Assembly: GCF_025384765.1 (NCBI RefSeq)
Contig: NZ_VHLL01000010.1
Coordinates: forward strand, 1 to 56,839
Direction of reading: 5' to 3'
Length of the DNA: 56,839 nucleotides
DNA from: Methanoculleus formosensis
GTDB lineage: Archaea; Halobacteriota; Methanomicrobia; Methanomicrobiales; Methanoculleaceae
A program made the translations under genes and the position numbers. The notes beneath the pieces were generated by a model. It did no database searches. It had not been told where the DNA came from and saw only the letters and a list, made by a program, of their open reading frames with translations. Below are positions 51,342-56,839 of the stretch, piece by piece; the first letter of the stretch is position 1, and each line of letters opens with the position of its first letter.

Positions 51342-52508
51342 TTACGAAACCTCGTGCTCAGTCCGGGTTTTTGCGGGTTTCGTCCGGACACCGCAGGCAG
51401 CGGCCACGTCCCCGGCGTCATACCGGAGCCGGACTTCCCGCCCCTTACCCACCCGGGGCACGAGATCGACGATCCCGATCTCTGCGAGGTGGTTCAGGTG
51501 CTCGTGGTAGGACGTCTTTCCGACCGGGAGGTACTCCCGGGCCGCCTCGAAGACCGCCCCCGAGGTCATCTCTCTCCCTTCCCGCGACCGCTCCGCGATC
51601 CGGGAGAGGAGCGCCCGCTCGCCCGCCGAGAGTTCCACGGCCCGGCTCCGGAGCGACGGCGCGGTGATCACCCGGGCTGCGGCTGTCACGTCGTCGGGGC
51701 CGACCCGGCGGCGCCCGTCCCTCTCCGCCCGCTGGACCGCTCCCCGGAGTAGGTCGATCCCGATCCGGACGTCCTGCTCGTCGGCGGCGATCTGCGCGAT
51801 GCGGTCGAGGAGGACCTTCGAGATCACCCCCGGGTAGAGCCCCTGCCGGGCGCGGTCGGTGAGGATCTCCCGGACCTCGGTCTTCGTGTAGGGCCAGAAG
51901 GTGACCTCGGTCGGGTGGAAGACCGACCGGACGCTCGGGTCGGCCTCCGCGTAGAGGTTCAGGGCAAGATCGCTCGTGATCGCGAAGACTCCGGCTTTCC
52001 GGACGTCCCACTTCTCGTAGAGCCGGAGGAGCTGGTAGAGGAGGAGGTTGTAGGTCCCGGCCGCGATGAGGTAGTTTGCATCGTCGAGGCAGACGACGAG
52101 TGCAGCGTTCTCGTCATGGAGCCGGGCGGCGATCCCCTGCTTGATCTCGTCGAGGTACCGGCCGGCCGACGGCGCCGGGCAGCCGCAGACCTGCGCGAAG
52201 ATGCTCCGGTAGACCGCGAGCGCCGTGCGATCGTGCCGGCAGTTGACGTAGACCGGGACGATCTTCCGGGTCTCCTCCCTGACCTCACGAAAGACCCGGC
52301 GGACGGTGGTGGTCTTTCCCGTCCCCGGCGGGCCGCGGAGGACGGCGCTCCCCGTGCTCGCGCCCCGGAGGGCCGGCCGGAGGAGGAAGGCGAGTTCCCG
52401 GACCTGGGCGTCGCGGTGGTGGAGGTGGTCGGGGAGATACGTGAACTCGAAGACGTCCGGGTCGCGAAAGAGGGTCTGGTCGCTACGGAGAAGAGAGGAA
52501 TGCGTCAT
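51342..52508 (-). CDS. Orc1/Cdc6-type replication initiator
   Basis: A 388-residue AAA+ protein. MTHSSLLRSDQTLFRDPDVF opens it. Walker A is VLRGPPGTGKTTTVRRVF. The Walker B region is ALVVCLDDANYLIAAG, where the usual D-E reads D-D. Sensor region GVFAITSDLALNLYAEADPS follows, then the lid, and a C-terminal winged helix (YLPVGKTSYHEHLNHLAEIG). It would bind an origin and load a helicase, here probably of the integrated element whose primase lies downstream. Its 5' end and upstream 70 nt exist again, truncated, at 53676-53843. The stretch 51198-51341 downstream of it shows no gene. Confidence 0.87.
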   Translation of the reverse strand: MTHSSLLRSDQTLFRDPDVFEFTYLPDHLHHRDAQVRELAFLLRPALRGASTGSAVLRGPPGTGKTTTVRRVFREVREETRKIVPVYVNCRHDRTALAVYRSIFAQVCGCPAPSAGRYLDEIKQGIAARLHDENAALVVCLDDANYLIAAGTYNLLLYQLLRLYEKWDVRKAGVFAITSDLALNLYAEADPSVRSVFHPTEVTFWPYTKTEVREILTDRARQGLYPGVISKVLLDRIAQIAADEQDVRIGIDLLRGAVQRAERDGRRRVGPDDVTAAARVITAPSLRSRAVELSAGERALLSRIAERSREGREMTSGAVFEAAREYLPVGKTSYHEHLNHLAEIGIVDLVPRVGKGREVRLRYDAGDVAAACGVRTKPAKTRTEHEVS

Positions 52509-52576
52509 AGGAGAGAGTGGAGAAGAGTCAGTTGATAACAGGGAGCCGTGCGCGGAGTGAAAGTGAAAGGGGGAAG
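52409..52576. repeat. Direct repeat, left copy (orc1 5' end plus upstream)
   Basis: About 168 nt covering the first 33 codons of orc1 and about 68 nt upstream. It matches 53676-53843 in the same orientation. Shared blocks include GACGTCCGGGTCGCGAAAGA, GTCTGGTCGCTACGGAGAAG and GCCGTGCGCGG followed by TTGAAAGTGAA or a close variant. The repeats flank the HEPN/nucleotidyltransferase pair. Confidence 0.8.
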
Positions 52577-52631
52577 AATGAGGGCCGCTGGTTCAGGGCG
52601 ATGACGGCGTCGGGATGGAGAAGACCGGCAT

Positions 52632-53051
52632 TTACCCAAACCGCTGTCGGGCCAGAACGAGGGTTCGATGAGCCAGCCGGATGCAGAACGCTGCTTCTTC
52701 TTCGCATACAAGCGATCCGCTGTACTGAACATTGTGCCTGGCAACCCGCAGTTTATCAAAGGCGTTCAGGAGACCGGCGATCTCAGGGTCGTCACCGGAG
52801 GCATGCCGTACTGCGGTAACGAGACAGGCGTGGCTCCGCTCGACGTAACCTGCAGCGTAGAGAAATGTCCGGACACTATGAAACGCACTGTTGTAGGCGG
52901 CGAGATGAGCCATCTCGTACTCTTCGATCGCCACGTTCTTCTCTGCGGCGCGAAGGAACCTCGCCGCAGATGCGATCGAACCGGGAATGCGCTCCACCGC
53001 TCCGGGATAAGGGCGGATAAGGCCGCGGTCGACGCACTCCTGCCACCTCAT
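52632..53051 (-). CDS. HEPN-domain protein (probable toxin)
   Basis: 139 residues from ATG 53051, overlapping the upstream stop as ATGA. It is all-helical. VAIEEYEMAHLAAYNSAFHS and VRTFLYAAGYVERSHACLV form the core helices. FDKLRVARHNVQYSG is the HEPN motif region, with R-x3-H-N rather than the usual R-x4-6-H. HEPN proteins encoded with a nucleotidyltransferase are typically RNase toxins modified by their partner. Both genes are intact, unlike the MntA/HepT pair 5 kb away. Confidence 0.78.
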   Translation of the reverse strand: MRWQECVDRGLIRPYPGAVERIPGSIASAARFLRAAEKNVAIEEYEMAHLAAYNSAFHSVRTFLYAAGYVERSHACLVTAVRHASGDDPEIAGLLNAFDKLRVARHNVQYSGSLVCEEEAAFCIRLAHRTLVLARQRFG

Positions 53052-53593
53052 AGGCGAGCCCCTCCGACAAGCATGTGGTTTTGCAGGACACTCGCGACAA
53101 ACGGGTCTTTGTCCTCTTTCATCCGCTCCCACCGGTAGTAGGGGACGACCGTCAACTGCACCTCTCGATCGGTCTCCGCCTCCAGTGCCGGTAACCGGCC
53201 GTGGTCGACCTGAATCTCGTCACCGATGATCAGGATGTCGATGTCGCTCTGCTCATCGAAGGTCCCTGCCGCAGTGCTCCCATAGACCGCGACCGCGATG
53301 CTTTCGGGCGCAAGGTCCTCGATGCCGGCCCGGGCGAGGAGGAGGGCCATGCAGGCCCGCTTCAACTCCCGGACGGCAAAGGAGTCGTTGTCGAGGGAGA
53401 GGAGCCGTGCGGTGCCGAGGCGCGTGACGGTGATCAACCCGTCGCGCTCGAAGGCATCGGCATACGCTTTGACGCTTCCCGGGCTGACCCCAAGCTCCCG
53501 GGCGAGTTTATTGATGTGGATCTCGCCCGTGGGGTGGGTGAGGAACCAGGCAAGGACCCGGAACCCGACAAACCTCTCGAACTCCTGAAACAT
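53048..53593 (-). CDS. HTH-nucleotidyltransferase (probable antitoxin and repressor)
   Basis: 181 residues from ATG 53593. The N-terminal third is a winged helix-turn-helix (FVGFRVLAWFLTHPTGEIHI, then KLARELGVSPGSVKAYADAF). The C-terminal part is a minimal nucleotidyltransferase: AVAVYGSTAAGTFDEQSDID, G-S-x10-D-x-D, followed by REVQLTVVPYYRWERM. So one protein can both bind DNA and modify the HEPN partner. A near-perfect 18-bp palindrome sits over its promoter (53601-53618), a probable self-repression site. The frame stays open upstream through the orc1 duplicate, but conserved sequence begins at 53593. Confidence 0.82.
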   Translation of the reverse strand: MFQEFERFVGFRVLAWFLTHPTGEIHINKLARELGVSPGSVKAYADAFERDGLITVTRLGTARLLSLDNDSFAVRELKRACMALLLARAGIEDLAPESIAVAVYGSTAAGTFDEQSDIDILIIGDEIQVDHGRLPALEAETDREVQLTVVPYYRWERMKEDKDPFVASVLQNHMLVGGARL

Positions 53594-53600
53594 ACAATGT

Positions 53601-53625
53601 ATTGAATGATCGTTCAATATATTAA
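53601..53625 (-). promoter_or_regulatory. TATA box and palindromic operator of the HTH-NTase/HEPN pair
   Basis: ATTGAATGATCGTTCAAT (53601-53618) is an 18-bp palindrome with one mismatched pair. It overlaps an AT-rich promoter box (TTTAATATATTG on the minus strand, 53614-53625) and ends 8 nt before the ATG at 53593. A dimeric HTH protein bound here would block the promoter; the HTH domain of the first gene is the obvious candidate. Confidence 0.6.
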
Positions 53626-53654
53626 ACGGATTTGGAGCAGAAGATCCGGCACTG

Positions 53655-53776
53655 GAGGAGTCAGACAGGTTCCGGGCGTCGTGGTGGAGGTGGTCGGAGA
53701 GACGATCCGCGAACTTAAAGACGTCCGGGTCGCGAAAGAGGGTCTGGTCGCTACGGAGAAGAGAGGGATACGCCAT
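53655..53776 (-). pseudogene. Truncated second orc1/cdc6 (5' end only)
   Basis: MAYPSLLRSDQTLFRDPDVF from 53776, then a short stretch DHLHHDAR, closely copy the first 33 or so residues of the intact initiator at 51342-52508 (17 of the first 20 residues identical). Homology then stops before Walker A. It is the coding part of the right-hand direct repeat. Confidence 0.8.
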
Positions 53777-53843
53777 AAGAGAGACTGGAGAAGAGGTAAT
53801 AGATAACGAGGGGCCGTGCGCGGGTTGAAAGTGAAGAAGGGCG
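53676..53843. repeat. Direct repeat, right copy
   Basis: Second copy of the orc1 5' region, same orientation as 52409-52576 and about 1.27 kb away. It carries its own differences, including small insertions and substitutions, so the duplication is not recent. Confidence 0.8.
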
Positions 53844-53876
53844 AGCAGCCGCAACTGCGGGTTCCCGGTAAGGAAG

Positions 53877-54037
53877 TTACTCCGCCTGCAGGGTCCCGCT
53901 GATCCGATCGATGACCAATGTGACGGCCCGGTCGTTGGGGTGGCCCCAGCGACAAGAACCGGTCGCCGTTTCACCGTTGAGAGGCCCGAGAAAGGAAACG
54001 GTACAACGACAACAGCGCCCCTCACAAATTGCTCCAC
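53877..54037 (-). pseudogene. MazF/PemK-like toxin, internally deleted
   Basis: From GTG 54037, behind GAGGAGGAAGAGG: VEQFVRGAVVVVPFPFSGLS, TVKRRPVLVAGATP. This is the standard MazF N-terminus, with R-G-x-V and K-R-R-P. Then, in another frame, NDRAVTLVIDRISGTLQAE and stop looks like the last helix of the family. About 60 middle residues are missing. Its former antitoxin would be upstream (54038-54290), where only unrecognisable sequence remains. Confidence 0.68.
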
Positions 54038-54297
54038 GCCTCTTCCTCCTCGGGTCGGAGCCAATCTTTCCGGAGCGCGGGCTCGCTCGCCTCGCCGCCA
54101 CGTTTATCGGTTCTCCTCTCGCTCTCCTGGTTATCGGGCGAGACTGGCGATGCCGATAGGTGTGAGAGGAGCTGCTCGGGGCACGATCCCCCGGCATTAC
54201 GCCGACGAGGACACCGATCGAGACAATCCCGGGGCCTGGCCCCGATGGGGTCTCAACCGTCTCGCCGTGAACGGGAACGGATAGAGGAGGCGATACA

Positions 54298-54663
54298 TTG
54301 GAAAAACCAGCAGGGAGAACGGCCGGGAGAGAACTGGAAGTGACCATCTCCCCTCTCATCAGGCCGAACCGGGATATCGTCCAGAAAGCCCGCCTGGCCG
54401 TAGTACAGAACGTCAACTCGATACAGGTCGTCACCGACTTCGAGATCGGCAGGCGGATCGTCGAACATGAGCAGCAGGGGGAGCCAAAGGCAGGGGCCGG
54501 GTAACCGTCTGCGCAGTTCACCCCCCGGTTGCTACTGGTAGAACTCACCCTCCCGAAAGACGCCAATGTCTACGCTTCCCGGTATCAGGTCTATCTTCCT
54601 TCAAAAGAGGAGCTCAAGAAACGACTGATCGAATGGTCGGAAGAGACGCCGGAGGCAGAGTGA
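54298..54663 (+). pseudogene. YhcG/DUF1016 nuclease-family remnant
   Basis: The N-terminal helix pair is readable (IVQKARLAVVQNVNSIQVV, TDFEIGRRIVEHEQQGE; stop at 54504). The C-terminal end is in another frame at 54524-54663 (LLLVELTLPKDANVYASRY, QVYLPSKEELKKRLIEW). Everything between, including the PDDEXK nuclease core, is deleted; full proteins are about 350 residues. It is a dead copy of a family often found in defence and mobile regions. Confidence 0.7.
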
Positions 54664-54736
54664 TCGCATGACGATGCTGACCCGGTTCGCTAAGGTCGCA
54701 CGGGGCTGAACGTGAAAGAGGGAAGGCTCCCCCTCT

Positions 54737-55243
54737 TCACTCCAGCGAACCGACGGTGTCGGCCCAGGTCTCGACCTTGCCCCGGATGGCTTCGTCCTGG
54801 TAGGACGAGAGCCGGACGGTCTTCCGGGTGAAGGTGACGTAGTAGTCGTCACCGGACGGGTCGTGGCACTTGAGCTGCGCGTAGTAGGTCTCGCCGGGGG
54901 CGTTCCGGACGGCCTCGCCGCCCATCGCGGCCTCGAGGGCCGCGTTGTCCATGACCTCGGCGGCGTTCGCGTTGAACGCGGCGATCGTCGGCGACTGGAT
55001 CGAGACGGTCCCGACGCGCTTGCCCTCACCGTCGAGGAAGTTCACCTTCGCGGTGTAGTGCTCGCGGTTGCGGACGACCGCGGCCACCGGCTGCCCGTCG
55101 GCGCCCGTATACCCGACGCACCCGAAGGGGTTGTCGTCGATGACGCTCTCGACGAGGGTGTTAAACATCGTTACGTTGGCGATCGGGACGGCGAGGTCCC
55201 GGACCGCCGTTCTGTTCACGGTAGTCTGCACGAAGTCTGCCAT
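54737..55243 (-). CDS. Unknown 168-residue protein, strongly translated
   Basis: ATG 55243 follows AAGGAGA at ideal distance, the best ribosome binding site in this part of the window. The soluble, acidic protein begins MADFVQTTVNRTAVRDLAVP. It contains VIDDNPFGCVGYTGADGQPV, KVNFLDGEGKRVGTVSIQSP and CHDPSGDDYYVTFTRKTVRL, alternating short beta strands with turns. It has no signal peptide, membrane segment or known catalytic motif. A structural (particle or tail) protein of a provirus is possible given the XhlA-like gene nearby, but no family is recognised. Confidence 0.65.
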   Translation of the reverse strand: MADFVQTTVNRTAVRDLAVPIANVTMFNTLVESVIDDNPFGCVGYTGADGQPVAAVVRNREHYTAKVNFLDGEGKRVGTVSIQSPTIAAFNANAAEVMDNAALEAAMGGEAVRNAPGETYYAQLKCHDPSGDDYYVTFTRKTVRLSSYQDEAIRGKVETWADTVGSLE

Positions 55244-55469
55244 GGTTGGCTCTCCTTGCCTGCCAGGCTTCCCGGGAATGTGACAGACAACTATAGGGTC
55301 GACCCGTAAGGGTATCAGTCTGACTTTATCGGGGAGGGCGGATTGGGGATAGGACGGAAAAAGGCCACAACAAAGGTGTAAGCCATGGAAGCGGTTCTCA
55401 TAACAGACTACCAGTTGGGAATGTTTTTGTTTTCGGAAGAGAGAAGTGATTCACAAGGGAAGAAGAGAC

Positions 55470-55784
55470 GTGAATCGCAGCAGAGATAGGATCATCAGGT
55501 TGGTAGATCAGGATTCGGTCATCATCTCCTACCATGCCCGGGTCAGGATGTTTGAGCGTAACATCTCCACCGATGACCTCTTTTTAGCGATCAGGGTCGG
55601 TGAAATTATCGAATCATATCGTGATGACGAGCCCTGTCCCTCCGCACTCATGCTCGGCTTTATACGCGACCACGCATATCATGTAGTACTTGGTATCTGC
55701 GACGATCATCTCCGGGTCATCACCGCCTACATGCCGGATGACGAACATTGGATCGATGCGCGAACGAGGAGAGAGAAAGAATGA
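55470..55784 (+). CDS. DUF4258 protein (probable toxin)
   Basis: 104 residues from GTG 55470, behind GGAAGAAGAGAC. SVIISYHARVRMFERNISTD, DLFLAIRVGEIIESYRDDEP and HLRVITAYMPDDEHWIDART fit DUF4258, a RelE/MqsR-like small fold. Its stop overlaps the next start (ATGA). That next gene is a YgiT-type zinc-finger protein, the usual partner in toxin-antitoxin pairs. The conserved H-A-R and final W/Y region are present, so it may be active. Confidence 0.8.
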   Translation: MNRSRDRIIRLVDQDSVIISYHARVRMFERNISTDDLFLAIRVGEIIESYRDDEPCPSALMLGFIRDHAYHVVLGICDDHLRVITAYMPDDEHWIDARTRREKE

Positions 55785-56026
55785 TTCCAGAGAGATGCAC
55801 CCTCTGTAAAGGGACCCTGCAGGATGGAAAGACCGAGTTCATTGCACGGGTTGGGGATGAGATCATCGTCATCAGGGACGTCCCGGCATACGTCTGCGAC
55901 CGGTGCGGCGAGGCATACTACAGCGCGGAGGTCTCCCGGAAGATCGATGCCGTGATGAAAGATTTCCATAGCGGCAGGCTTTGCTGCCGGCCTCTCGCGG
56001 CAGGCGAGGTTGAACTCACCGGGTGA
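55781..56026 (+). CDS. YgiT-type zinc-finger protein (probable antitoxin)
   Basis: 81 residues. RCTLCKGTLQDGKTEFI and VPAYVCDRCGEAYYSAEVS supply the paired C-x2-C groups of the MqsA/YgiT N-terminal zinc domain. The short C-terminal helix, SRKIDAVMKDFHSG, ends in an unusual CCRPLAAGEVELTG. There is no HTH domain, so it is the short form that pairs with DUF4258. It overlaps the toxin gene by 4 nt. Confidence 0.83.
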   Translation: MIPERCTLCKGTLQDGKTEFIARVGDEIIVIRDVPAYVCDRCGEAYYSAEVSRKIDAVMKDFHSGRLCCRPLAAGEVELTG

Positions 56027-56179
56027 AGCCGGAAGGCGCGGTGGCTTTCGGACCTGACACACCATCCTCCAGCCGGTCACGGCCGGACACGCAACGCTCC
56101 GCCTTTTTTTCTGCACATAACCGTTACGGTCAGGCTTTTTCTCTTCCCCGTCCTACTGTTCTCCGGGAGGGTTACCAGG

Positions 56180-56425
56180 ATGACCGAGGAGAAGACCACC
56201 CGGGAGCTCGTTTACGAGACGAACCGGGACGTGAAGTGGATTTGCCGGGCGCTCGCGCGGATGGAGGCGCAGGACGAGGAGTTTGAGAGCCGGCTCCGGG
56301 CGCTGGAGGGCTGGCGGGCGGAGAAGGCCGGGGAGGAACGAAGAGTTTCGACGATCGGCGCCGGGGCGGGCGGGGTCGTGGGCGGGGTGGTGGCGGTGAT
56401 TGTGCGGGTGCTCGGCGGCGGGTAG
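56180..56425 (+). CDS. Small coiled-coil membrane protein, XhlA/holin-like
   Basis: 81 residues from ATG 56180, behind GGGAGGG. An N-terminal coiled coil (VYETNRDVKWICRALARMEA, FESRLRALEGWRAEKAGEE) is followed by a C-terminal glycine/valine-rich membrane helix (IGAGAGGVVGGVVAVIVRVL) and a GGG end. The layout is that of XhlA-like proteins of phages and archaeal proviruses, often next to holins. Function here is unproven. Confidence 0.6.
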   Translation: MTEEKTTRELVYETNRDVKWICRALARMEAQDEEFESRLRALEGWRAEKAGEERRVSTIGAGAGGVVGGVVAVIVRVLGGG

Positions 56426-56493
56426 GAGGGCAGGGAACCGCCGGGTGCTGGACATGGTATCGGTGGGCACCGTCACCACTCCCATCCGGGGTA

Positions 56494-56839
56494 TCACTCC
56501 ACTCTTTCCAGACGCCTCTTTCCCATTTCAGTCAGCCGGTATTTCTGTGTCGGGCTTTTGGGTGAATCGGGCTGTGTCATTTGAACAAAGCCCGCCTGAA
56601 TCGCCGGCTTCAGATAATCGTACAGGAATGTGGGCCGGTGACTGAGTCCCAGGCATTGCATTGCGTCTCTCGCTCCCGATGGCTTCTCCTTCAAGCAGAT
56701 CAGGAGGCGCCGTACTTGTTCGGTTACTTGTTCGGTTACTTGTTCGGTTACTTGTTCGGTTACTTGTTCGGTTACTTGTTCGGTTACTTGTTCGGTTACT
56801 TGTTCGGTTACTTGTTCGGTTACTTGTTCGGTTACTTGT
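56494..56839 (-). CDS. C-terminal part of an AlbA_2-type ATP-binding regulator
   Basis: Incomplete: the gene enters from the right edge. It begins with at least ten V-T-E-Q repeats, then EQVRRLLICLKEKPSGARDA, MQCLGLSHRPTFLYDYLKPA and TQKYRLTEMGKRRLERVE. The last part is the winged-helix tail seen on RecG-like/AlbA_2 (Schlafen-type) putative transcriptional regulators, which often carry (V-T-x-Q)n linkers. The N-terminal ATP-binding domain is outside the window. Confidence 0.7.
   Translation of the reverse strand, partial: QVTEQVTEQVTEQVTEQVTEQVTEQVTEQVTEQVTEQVTEQVRRLLICLKEKPSGARDAMQCLGLSHRPTFLYDYLKPAIQAGFVQMTQPDSPKSPTQKYRLTEMGKRRLERVE
56714..56839. repeat. Perfect 12-bp tandem repeat, 10.5 copies
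   Basis: Unit ACTTGTTCGGTT repeated without error to the last base. On the minus strand it encodes V-T-E-Q repeats of the partial gene. Reaching the window end inside such a repeat suggests the assembly stopped there, so the true copy number may be larger. Confidence 0.9.

Larger units (their letters stand above)
46400..54663. mobile_element. Integrated replicon remnant with toxin-antitoxin debris
   Basis: Between purL and the genes at the right end lies a block of non-core genes. It holds an Orc1/Cdc6 initiator, a primase-helicase, two small proteins coupled to it, an intact HEPN/nucleotidyltransferase pair, and broken RhuM, HicBA, HepT, MazF and YhcG genes. Own initiator plus own primase is typical of plasmids and viruses. 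No integrase or attachment site is seen, so borders are approximate and the element may be immobile now. A coding-like minus-strand tail at 46400-46490 (SLSAFLAEEPGLYTIREAG, then stop) is another orphan fragment. Confidence 0.6.

Noticed and set aside
53048-54064. A single 338-residue MazF-Orc1-HTH-nucleotidyltransferase fusion protein
   Set aside because: The frame is open by chance across a truncated orc1 copy, a promoter with TATA box and palindrome, and a deleted MazF. A start at 53593 explains the conserved part.
1-56839. CRISPR arrays, tRNA or rRNA genes
   Set aside because: No regularly spaced repeats with unique spacers were seen (the end repeat is a direct 12-bp tandem). No cloverleaf with a T-arm such as GGTTCAAATC was found by eye; GGTTCGAACC at about 36080 lies within the CLC coding sequence.

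Overview
The window looks like one contig from a formate-using, hydrogenotrophic methanogen of the Methanomicrobiales, most likely Methanoculleus or a close relative. The reasons are an F420-type formate dehydrogenase (fdhAB) with the formate transporter fdhC, tRNA-dependent cysteine synthesis (SepCysS), the Mre11-Rad50-NurA-HerA operon, methanogen-typical small families (DUF2150) and GC-rich core genes with archaeal TATA promoters, Shine-Dalgarno sites and 4-nt gene overlaps. The left end lies in a dead IS1-like transposase. The right end lies inside a perfect 12-bp tandem repeat, so that end may be an assembly break.

Region 1 (about 0.9-20.1 kb) is a surface-glycan locus. It has AT-richer, probably acquired glycosyltransferase and methyltransferase genes, then an RmlD-like reductase, an inverting UDP-GlcNAc 4,6-dehydratase and an FnlC-type 2-epimerase (a UDP-L-FucNAc, -RhaNAc or -QuiNAc route). 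Further GT4 transferases, methyltransferases and one flippase follow. A minus-strand WecB-WecC-Gfo/Idh operon points to UDP-ManNAcA or a 3-amino derivative, and a second flippase closes the locus. A rotted glycosyltransferase tail at 9.4-9.75 kb is a degenerate copy of a gene 4 kb away.

Region 2 (20-46 kb) is core genome: a GNAT, DUF2150 with a coupled cysteine-rich protein, LarE-ThiI, SepCysS with a coupled 60-residue protein, mre11-rad50-nurA-herA, a membrane OB-fold protein, fdhC, a CLC channel with CBS domains, fdhAB, an orphan DNA methyltransferase, and purL (with a PurS-like N-terminus)-purQ. A palindromic GC-rich repeat occurs twice. A 1.17-kb stretch between fdhC and the CLC gene has no recognisable gene.

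Region 3 (46.3-56.8 kb) is an integrated replicon remnant full of toxin-antitoxin parts. A minus-strand cassette encodes an Orc1/Cdc6 initiator, two small unknown proteins and a 968-residue primase-helicase; the last three genes are coupled by 4-nt overlaps. Around it lie a RhuM-HicB-HicA scar, MntA with a doubly frameshifted HepT, an intact HTH-nucleotidyltransferase/HEPN pair, a deleted MazF, a deleted YhcG (DUF1016), and a DUF4258/YgiT-type zinc-finger pair. The HEPN pair sits between two direct copies of the orc1 5' region. Seven exact TGACAGCA half-sites lie inside the primase gene in more than one codon frame, which suggests a DNA-level, iteron-like role. Those two observations, and an unknown 168-residue protein with a strong ribosome binding site, are the most promising leads. 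All family names come from reading motifs; no database search was run.
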